Of a DNA stretch of 64,000 bases, positions 58,752 through 64,000 are shown in pieces. A model generated the notes under the pieces. The model made no database searches, was not told the origin of the DNA, and was given only the letters and a program-made list of their open reading frames with translations. The position numbers and the translations under genes were made by a program. Numbering within the stretch: the stretch's first letter is position 1; every line of letters starts with the position of its first letter. This stretch comes from CAVQBJ01 sp963710725 (GTDB lineage Bacteria; Actinomycetota; Thermoleophilia; Solirubrobacterales; Solirubrobacteraceae): NCBI GenBank assembly GCA_963710725.1, contig CAVQBJ010000005.1, forward strand, positions 62,001-126,000, written 5' to 3'.

Positions 58752-59513
58752 TCAGCCCGACTCGCGCTGGAAGGTGCGGGCGCCGAAGGTCAGCCCGGCC
58801 ACGAGGAGCCCGACGGCGAGGAGCGCGCCCAGGATGACCGGCCAGGTGTCGACGTGGCCGAGGAAGAGCGCGCGCATCGCATCGACGATGTGCTCGAGCG
58901 GGTTCGCGTCGGCCAGCGTCCGCAGCCACCCCGGCGCGATGCCCATCGGCAGGAGGATCCCCGAGAGCAGCAACAGCGGGATCGCGATGCTGTTCGTCAC
59001 CGAGGCCATGCTGTCCTCGCTGCGCGTGCGCAGCGCGAGCGCGTAGGACCCGGCGGCGAACGCCGAGCCGACGACCGCCACGAGGACGACCGCCAGCGCG
59101 ACGTCGACGGCCGGCGTCCGCAGGCCGAACGCGAAGGCGGCGGCGAGCAGCAGCAGGCACTGCACGGTGAGCACGACGACGTCGCGGAGCACCCGTCCGA
59201 GCAGGAGCGCCAGCCGCGAGGCCGGCGTGACGCGCATCCGCTCGATCACCCCTTCGCGCAGCTCGGCGATGAGCCCGAACCCGACGAAGAAGGCCCCGAA
59301 GATCCCCAGCTGGATGAGCAGCCCGGGCGTGAAGATCTGCCACGAGTTGCCGGGTGGGAAGCCACGCAGCCCCTTGACGCGCTCGAGCAGTGGACCAAAC
59401 AGGACGAGGTAGAGCAGCGGCTGCGACAGCCCGATCACGAGCCACACGCGGTTGCGCAACGACAGGCGCATCGAGCGACGGAAGATGAGCAGCGTCTCGG
59501 CCAGGAAGGTCAT
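58752..59513 (-). CDS. ABC-2 type exporter permease (DrrB-like)
   Basis: This membrane subunit has 253 residues and six hydrophobic segments. The segment IFTPGLLIQLGIFGAFFVGFGLIAELREGVIERMRVTP is the ABC-2 signature (GVIERMRVTP is the DrrB/NodJ loop). It works with the ATPase encoded directly upstream (13 bp gap). A DrrAB type usually exports hydrophobic drugs or lipids. ATG 59513 is the likely start. The stop TGA overlaps the AGGAG that may serve the NfeD gene. Confidence 0.9.
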   Translation of the reverse strand: MTFLAETLLIFRRSMRLSLRNRVWLVIGLSQPLLYLVLFGPLLERVKGLRGFPPGNSWQIFTPGLLIQLGIFGAFFVGFGLIAELREGVIERMRVTPASRLALLLGRVLRDVVVLTVQCLLLLAAAFAFGLRTPAVDVALAVVLVAVVGSAFAAGSYALALRTRSEDSMASVTNSIAIPLLLLSGILLPMGIAPGWLRTLADANPLEHIVDAMRALFLGHVDTWPVILGALLAVGLLVAGLTFGARTFQRESG

Positions 59514-59526
59514 CCGACCCCCATCG

Positions 59527-60519
59527 CTACGCCGTGAGCACCGGATCGTCGCGCAGGGCGCGCCCGGTGAGCGACAGGAACACGTCGTCGAGCGTCGGAC
59601 GGCGCACCTCGATCCCGGCGAGCGCGACGCCGGCCCGCTCGAGCGCGCCGAACAGCTCGGGCAGCGTCGCGCCGGCGTCGGGCACGCGGAAGTCGATGAG
59701 CTCGGCCTCGACGCGGACGAGCACCGCGTCGCTCGCGGCCTCGAACACGGCGCGCGCCGCGGGCAGCGCGCCCGGCTCGGCGAGTTGCAGCGACACGACG
59801 TCGCCGGACACCCGCCGCTTGAGCTCGTCCGGGGTGCCGTGGGCCACGATCTCGCCGTGATCGATGACGAACACGCGGTCACAGAGCGCATCGGCCTCTT
59901 CGAGATAGTGCGTGGTGAGGAACACGGTGACGCCGCGCTCCTCGCGCAGGCGGCGGATGTGCTGCCACAGGTTCGCCCGCGCCTGCGGATCGAGGCCGGT
60001 TGTCGGCTCGTCCAGGAACAGCAGCGCCGGCTCGTTGACCAGGCCGAGCGCGATGTCGAGCCGGCGGCGCTGGCCACCCGAGAGCGTCTTCGTCTCACGC
60101 TCCCACGTGCCGGCCAGCTCGACCTCCGCGATGAGCGCCCGGCCGCGGGACCGGGCCTCGTCTCTCGGCACCCCATAGAGGCCGGCGTGGTCGAGCAGCT
60201 CCTCCCCCACGCGCGCCTCGGGCGTCGTGCAGCCGCCCTGCGGCACGTAGCCGATCGAGCGCCGTACCGCGACCGGGTCGCGGCGCAGATCGTGTCCGGC
60301 CACGCGCGCCTCGCCCGCGGTGGGTGTCAAGAGCGTCGTCAGCATCCGCTGGGTCGTCGTCTTTCCGGCACCGTTCGGCCCGAGGAAGCCGACGATCTCG
60401 CCGGCGGCGACGTCGATGTCCACGCCCCGGACGGCTTCCACGGTCGCGCCGCGGGTGTGGAAGTGCCGGGCCAGGCCACGCGCCGAGATGACAGCATCCC
60501 CATGGTCAATTTTGAACAT
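59527..60519 (-). CDS. ABC exporter ATPase (DrrA-like)
   Basis: This ATP-binding subunit of the exporter has 330 residues from ATG 60519. Walker A GPNGAGKT is at 47-54, the signature LSGGQ at 146-150, and Walker B LLFLDE at 166-171. The C-terminal 100 residues contain the DrrA-type dimerisation region ending RRPTLDDVFLSLTGRALRDD. The start could instead be TTG 60531. The divergent PadR regulator starts 50 bp away with an operator between them, so this operon (ATPase, permease, NfeD, slipin) is probably PadR-controlled. Confidence 0.92.
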   Translation of the reverse strand: MFKIDHGDAVISARGLARHFHTRGATVEAVRGVDIDVAAGEIVGFLGPNGAGKTTTQRMLTTLLTPTAGEARVAGHDLRRDPVAVRRSIGYVPQGGCTTPEARVGEELLDHAGLYGVPRDEARSRGRALIAEVELAGTWERETKTLSGGQRRRLDIALGLVNEPALLFLDEPTTGLDPQARANLWQHIRRLREERGVTVFLTTHYLEEADALCDRVFVIDHGEIVAHGTPDELKRRVSGDVVSLQLAEPGALPAARAVFEAASDAVLVRVEAELIDFRVPDAGATLPELFGALERAGVALAGIEVRRPTLDDVFLSLTGRALRDDPVLTA

Positions 60520-60533
60520 GCATCTATTCAAGC

Positions 60534-60561
60534 TTGATTAGTCATAGTTGTCAACTAGACT
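60534..60561 (+). promoter_or_regulatory. Leaderless PadR promoter with embedded operator
   Basis: TTGATT (60534-60539) and TAGACT (60556-60561), spaced 16 bp, form a good promoter. The -10 ends 7 nt before ATG 60569, implying a leaderless transcript. An almost perfect inverted repeat, AGTCATAGTTG (60540-60550) / CAACTAGACT (60552-60561), fills the spacer, an ideal autorepression site for PadR and close to the exporter start. Confidence 0.6.
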
Positions 60562-60568
60562 GTGCGGG

Positions 60569-61186
60569 ATGTCGGCGAACCGCCTGCTCGTCCTCGGGAT
60601 CGTGCGTATCTTCCAGCCGGTGCACGGCTATCTCGTGCGTCGTGAGCTGCTCACCTGGCATGCGGAGCAGTGGGCGAACCTCAACCCCGGGTCGGTGTAT
60701 AACGCCCTGCGCACGCTCACCGGCGACGGCTTCCTCGAGGAGGCCGGCACCGAGACCGACGGCGGCCGGCCCGCGCGCACGACGTACCGCCTGACCGAAG
60801 CCGGCGATACGGAGTTCCTCGCGCTCCTGCGTGAGGCGCTGTGGAACGTCGATCCCTTCGCGCCGGCGGAGCTGCTCGCGGCCTGGAGCTTCGCGTGGAA
60901 CCTGCCGCGCGCAGAGGTGGTCGCGGCGCTCGAGCACCGGGTCGAGACCATCGTCGGTGGGCGCGAGGTCAACCGGCGGATGGCCGACGACTTTCGCACC
61001 GACCCCGTCAAGACGTCGCAGGTGGCCGAGCACGTGCGTCTCGTGCAGGCGCGGCTCGACGGCGAGGCCACGTGGGCGCGCGGCCTGCTCAAGCGGCTGC
61101 GGGCCGGCGAGTACTGGTTCAGCGGCGAACCGAACCCGCCGTGGGAGGAGCTCGCCGCGGCCGGCGGCCGCAGCGCGGCCGGGTAG
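60569..61186 (+). CDS. PadR-family transcriptional regulator
   Basis: This winged-helix repressor of the PadR family has 205 residues. NRLLVLGIVRIFQPVHGYLVRREL and GSVYNALRTLTGDGFLEEAGTE give the DNA-binding region (the classic GxLYPAL motif is GSVYNAL), and RTTYRLTEAGDTEF the wing. The C-terminal 110 residues form a helical domain. A longer frame from TTG 60548 would start inside the operator. PadR proteins respond to phenolics or drugs; here it probably represses the divergent DrrAB-like exporter operon. Confidence 0.9.
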   Translation: MSANRLLVLGIVRIFQPVHGYLVRRELLTWHAEQWANLNPGSVYNALRTLTGDGFLEEAGTETDGGRPARTTYRLTEAGDTEFLALLREALWNVDPFAPAELLAAWSFAWNLPRAEVVAALEHRVETIVGGREVNRRMADDFRTDPVKTSQVAEHVRLVQARLDGEATWARGLLKRLRAGEYWFSGEPNPPWEELAAAGGRSAAG

Positions 61187-61348
61187 GGCGCGTCGCGCGT
61201 CGCGGGCGCCCGCGGAGGTCGAGCCGGGCGACTGCGACGGAGCTCCGGCGGCCCGACCGGCTGGTGCGTCAAACGCGCCGCCCCGTAGACTCACGCCCGA
61301 CCGGCGCATGCGCCGAGCACCCAGCGTCCGCCGAGAGGAGCGACCGAC

Positions 61349-61801
61349 ATGACGACCCAGACGGACTTCACCGAACAGGAGTGGCACAACATCCTCGAGG
61401 GCCCCACGAGCGCGGGGTTGATCGTCATCACCGCCGAGCGCGGCGGGACGTTTCGCGAGACCTACTCGATGGCGAAGGCCTACTCCGAGGCGCGCCAGCA
61501 TCACGGGGCGAGCGAGCTGCTCGACGCCGTCGTCGCCCACAAGCCGGAGACCGACCACACCCACTACGGCTCCAACGACGCGCTCAAGCAGGCCGGGCTG
61601 CAGCACATCCGCGACGCGATCGCCGCGCTCGAGCAGAAGGCGACCCCGGCCGAGGTCGGCGAATACCGCACCTTCGTGAGCAACCTCGCCACGAAGGTGG
61701 CCGAGGCTCACAAGGAGCACGGGAGCAGCGGGACGATCGGCGCCTCAGAGCAGGCGGCGATCGACGAGATCGGCACGGCGCTCGCCGCGCCGGCCGCCTG
61801 A
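61349..61801 (+). CDS. Small conserved protein of unknown function
   Basis: This cytoplasmic, mostly helical protein has 150 residues, starts at ATG 61349 and follows GAGAGGAG. It has no signal peptide or membrane segment. The sequence (TDFTEQEWHNILEGPTSAGL, GGTFRETYSMAKAYSEA, NDALKQAGLQHIRDAIAALEQKA) looks like an actinobacterial conserved protein, but I cannot name it. Convergent with the P450 gene (28 bp between stops). Confidence 0.7.
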   Translation: MTTQTDFTEQEWHNILEGPTSAGLIVITAERGGTFRETYSMAKAYSEARQHHGASELLDAVVAHKPETDHTHYGSNDALKQAGLQHIRDAIAALEQKATPAEVGEYRTFVSNLATKVAEAHKEHGSSGTIGASEQAAIDEIGTALAAPAA

Positions 61802-61805
61802 GGGC

Positions 61806-61827
61806 CGGCGCCCGCCGGCCGGCGCCG
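61806..61827. terminator. Hairpin between convergent genes
   Basis: CGGCGCC (61806-61812) and GGCGCCG (61821-61827), a 7-bp stem with an 8-nt loop, lies between the stops at 61801 and 61830. It may stop transcription in both directions. Confidence 0.45.
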
Positions 61828-61829
61828 CG

Positions 61830-63212
61830 TCAGGCAGCGGCGGCCACCGCCGGCCGGGTGTCCTCGTTCGCGCTCGTCCGGCGGCGCACGACGACCGCGC
61901 CACCGTCGGCCGGGGCGAAGGCGACACCGCGGTAGTGCCAGCGCTCGCTGCGGGCATTCGTCGGCGCGAGCTCGAGCCGCTCGAGCATGGTGCGCAGCAC
62001 GACGTCCATCTCCATGTTCGCGAACGCCGCGCCGATGCAGCGTCGAATCCCGCCACCGAAGGGAATCCAGCTGTACGTGTCGGGCTTGGCCTCGACGAAG
62101 CGATCGGGATCGAAGCGCAGCGGCCGCGGGAAGACCCGGGCGTCGGTGTGCGTGAGCACCATCGACACGGCGATCGTCACCCCCGGTGGGATCACGTAAC
62201 CGCCGAGCTCGAATGGCTTCATCACGAAGCGCCCGGCAAACGGGATGACCGGCCGCACGCGCTGGACCTCCTTGATCGTCGCCTCGCGCAGCGCCTTGCC
62301 GCCATCGTCGGCCTCGGCCGTGAGCCGCTCCCACACGGCGGGGTGGCGCCGCAGGCGCTCGACGGCCCAGCTGAGCGTCGTCGCCGTGGTCTCGTGCCCG
62401 GCCGCGAGCAGCGTCAGCAGCTCGTCGGCGATCTCCGCGAAGGCCATCGAGTCGCCGTCCTCGTGTCGCGCCTGGACGAGCAGCGCCAACACGTCGGTGC
62501 GCGCGGCCAGGTCGGGATCGCGACGAGCGCGGTCGATGAGCTCACCGACGATGCGGTCGAACTCGCGGCGCATCCGGATGAACCGTCCCCACGGGCTGCG
62601 CGGGCCGAGGTCGTGGTGCAGGAACGTGAGCAGGGCGAGCCGCGAGCCGAGTGTCACGAAGCGTGGCATGAGGTCGCGCAGCGCATCGAGCGTCTCCCCC
62701 TCCGCCCCGAACACGGCGCGCAGGATCACGTTCAGCGTGATCCGCATCATCGGCTCGGTCGTGCGCAGCTCCACGCCCTCGGGCCAGCCGTCGATCTCGC
62801 GGGCCGCCTCCTCGGCGATGATCGCCTCGTACCCAGCCATCCGCTGCCCGTGGAAGGACGGCAGCAGGAGCTTGCGCTGACTGAGGTGGCGGTCCTCGTC
62901 GATGCCGAGCAGCGAGTTCGGTCCGAGGATTCGTCGCAGTGGGCTGCGATCGCCGGCGTGGAGCACGGTCGGATCGGCGGTGAAGACGCGCCGGATGAGA
63001 TCCGGATCGCTGACGACGACGATCGTTCCGATCCCGATCGCGTGCGCCGTGAACATCGAGCCGAAGCGCCCACGTTGGCGCTCGAGACCGCGCTTGTGGG
63101 CAAAGATCGACGTGAGGCTCTGCACGAGCTTCGGCGAGCGCGCACCGGGCGGAAGGCCCGGGACGGGCGCCGCGTTCGCCTGCTCTCCTACCAGCATCGA
63201 CTCTCCAATCAT
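61830..63212 (-). CDS. Cytochrome P450 monooxygenase
   Basis: This haem-thiolate monooxygenase has 460 residues. The I-helix oxygen-binding motif AGHETT is at 271-276, the ExxR motif at 315-318 (KEVQRVRP), and the haem-binding loop FGGGIRRCIG at 385-394 with Cys392 as ligand. The PERF-like motif is RFDPDRF. All essential residues are present. The sequence lacks a membrane anchor and so is likely soluble, class I. The N-terminal PVPGLPPGARSPKLVQ pattern matches CYP110-like bacterial families (family inferred from feel, not search). No ferredoxin or reductase gene is adjacent. The start could be ATG 63212 or 63197. Confidence 0.93.
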   Translation of the reverse strand: MIGESMLVGEQANAAPVPGLPPGARSPKLVQSLTSIFAHKRGLERQRGRFGSMFTAHAIGIGTIVVVSDPDLIRRVFTADPTVLHAGDRSPLRRILGPNSLLGIDEDRHLSQRKLLLPSFHGQRMAGYEAIIAEEAAREIDGWPEGVELRTTEPMMRITLNVILRAVFGAEGETLDALRDLMPRFVTLGSRLALLTFLHHDLGPRSPWGRFIRMRREFDRIVGELIDRARRDPDLAARTDVLALLVQARHEDGDSMAFAEIADELLTLLAAGHETTATTLSWAVERLRRHPAVWERLTAEADDGGKALREATIKEVQRVRPVIPFAGRFVMKPFELGGYVIPPGVTIAVSMVLTHTDARVFPRPLRFDPDRFVEAKPDTYSWIPFGGGIRRCIGAAFANMEMDVVLRTMLERLELAPTNARSERWHYRGVAFAPADGGAVVVRRRTSANEDTRPAVAAAA

Positions 63213-63373
63213 TCGGCCGCGACGTCGTTCCCCACAGTGTCGACTGAGCCGGCCACCGCGCTTGACCTGTCGTCACCACACTCGACGGCTGTCGAGCGTT
63301 GGCCGGCCTTTCCCCGGTCCCGAAGGACCCTGATCGGGCGACGCGCTGGTCGCTCCCCGCGACTGACCGGCCG

Positions 63374-63748
63374 TCAGACCTCTGCCTCGACGAGCATGCG
63401 GATCGCGTCGAGCGTCGCCGACACGTCGCTCTCATGCTCGGTCCCGTGGGTCGTCTCCAGGAACAGGGTCAGGCGAGACCCGTCGTCGTCGGGGTCGACC
63501 TTCATCCATCCCCGGTAGCCGCTCGGCGCGCTCCAGTCGATGCGCCGCTCGGACGCATCGGCCGAGAAGGACGCCTGCCCGCGCTGCTCGTGACCGCCGT
63601 AGCGGGCGTCCACCTCGACGCGACCGTCGCCGGCCGGCCGGGCGGCGGTCATCTGCGGCACAAACCTCGGCAGGTTCGACACATCGGCGATCGCGGCGAA
63701 CACCGCGTCCGGCGCGGCGGCGACGTGCTCTGTGTGCTCATGTTGCAT
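63374..63748 (-). CDS. SRPBCC-family (START-like) lipid/ligand-binding protein
   Basis: This small hydrophobic-cavity protein has 124 residues. The pattern is typical: HEHTEHVAAAPDAVFAAIADVSNLPRFVPQM at the start, SERRIDWSAPSGYRGWMKV in the middle, the strand SRLTLFLETTHG, and a C-terminal helix DATLDAIRMLVEAE-like. Families of this type bind lipids, hydrophobic drugs or polyketides, or act as cyclases. It sits 161 bp from the P450 gene in the same direction. Confidence 0.85.
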   Translation of the reverse strand: MQHEHTEHVAAAPDAVFAAIADVSNLPRFVPQMTAARPAGDGRVEVDARYGGHEQRGQASFSADASERRIDWSAPSGYRGWMKVDPDDDGSRLTLFLETTHGTEHESDVSATLDAIRMLVEAEV

Positions 63749-63806
63749 CTCGGCTCCCCTCCGATGGAATGCGCGCCGCCCGGCAGCCTACCGGCAGCGG
63801 CGCGCA

Positions 63807-64000
63807 TCACGACTGCGGGCGCCGTCCCGCGAGCATCGCCGCCACGGCGTCGCGGTGCGCGGCGGTGGTGAAGCACATCGGCTCGGCGAACTCCTCCATC
63901 GTGATCGCCTGCTCCCAGGTGAGGTCGGCACACTGACGGAGCAGCGGCTTGGTCATGGCCACGAAGTGATCGGGCAGGGAGCCGATCTGCTCGCACCAGG
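63807..64000 (-). CDS. Enoyl-CoA hydratase/isomerase family protein, C-terminal end (gene runs off window)
   Basis: This is the last 63 residues of a crotonase-fold protein. The visible end reads HFVAMTKPLLRQCADLTWEQ, then MEEFAEPMCFTTAAHRDAVA and the terminal AMLAGRRPQS. The 'E...CFTT..H..AV.AMLAGR.P' tail is typical of enoyl-CoA hydratases, where the C-terminal helix closes the acyl pocket. The catalytic glutamates are outside the window. The reading frame is read directly from the sequence and ends at TGA 63809-63807. Confidence 0.75.
   Translation of the reverse strand, partial: WCEQIGSLPDHFVAMTKPLLRQCADLTWEQAITMEEFAEPMCFTTAAHRDAVAAMLAGRRPQS

Overview
The window is uniformly very GC-rich, densely coded, and shows actinobacterial habits: many GTG/TTG starts, 4-nt ATGA gene overlaps, and probable leaderless promoters. 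The exported proteins carry Gly-Pro-Thr collagen-like runs, HYR/Ig-like modules, beta-helix proteins ending in a Cys-Asp-Ile-Gly-Ala motif, and a FecR-like tail with a VRGT..EDTC core. In my judgement this points to Actinomycetota, most likely class Thermoleophilia (Solirubrobacterales-like). That assignment is inference; no rRNA or intact tRNA lies in the window.

Layout. 0-25 kb holds metabolism, transport and regulation. It contains the end of an amino-acid permease, a secreted BNR/Asp-box protein, a secreted protein of unknown function, a XylFGH-like sugar ABC transporter, and an MFS exporter divergent from an XRE/MmyB-type regulator. These are followed by a GMC oxidoreductase, an Rrf2 regulator, a patatin and serine-hydrolase pair, a FecR-like exported protein, a VOC protein, a RES/Xre toxin-antitoxin pair, an aldo-keto reductase, and an HxlR regulator divergent from a carboxymuconolactone-decarboxylase-family protein. 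The region ends with a HAF-repeat protein, a second patatin, an HD hydrolase and a DedA protein.

25.7-56 kb is an island of exported and surface proteins. It has three PstS-like binding proteins without any pst transport genes, and three secreted beta-helix proteins, two of them with HYR/Ig modules. It also holds a five-gene minus-strand run of exported proteins, an FtsH-type protease and a LivJ-like lipoprotein. Next comes a coupled pair made of a collagen-repeat protein and a 1801-residue tail-anchored propeller protein, then a second collagen-containing propeller protein coupled to a D,D-carboxypeptidase. PstS-like copies 1 and 3 are nearly identical over about 1.8 kb, including leader and terminator hairpin, and lie in opposite orientations about 16 kb apart. 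Recombination between them would invert the segment in between and exchange the genes behind the two promoters. I consider this the most interesting structure in the window.

56-64 kb returns to housekeeping and detoxification. It has a zinc-ribbon/DUF6159 membrane protein, a tight slipin-NfeD-ABC exporter (DrrAB-like) cluster divergent from a PadR regulator, a small conserved protein, a cytochrome P450, an SRPBCC protein and the end of an enoyl-CoA hydratase-like gene.
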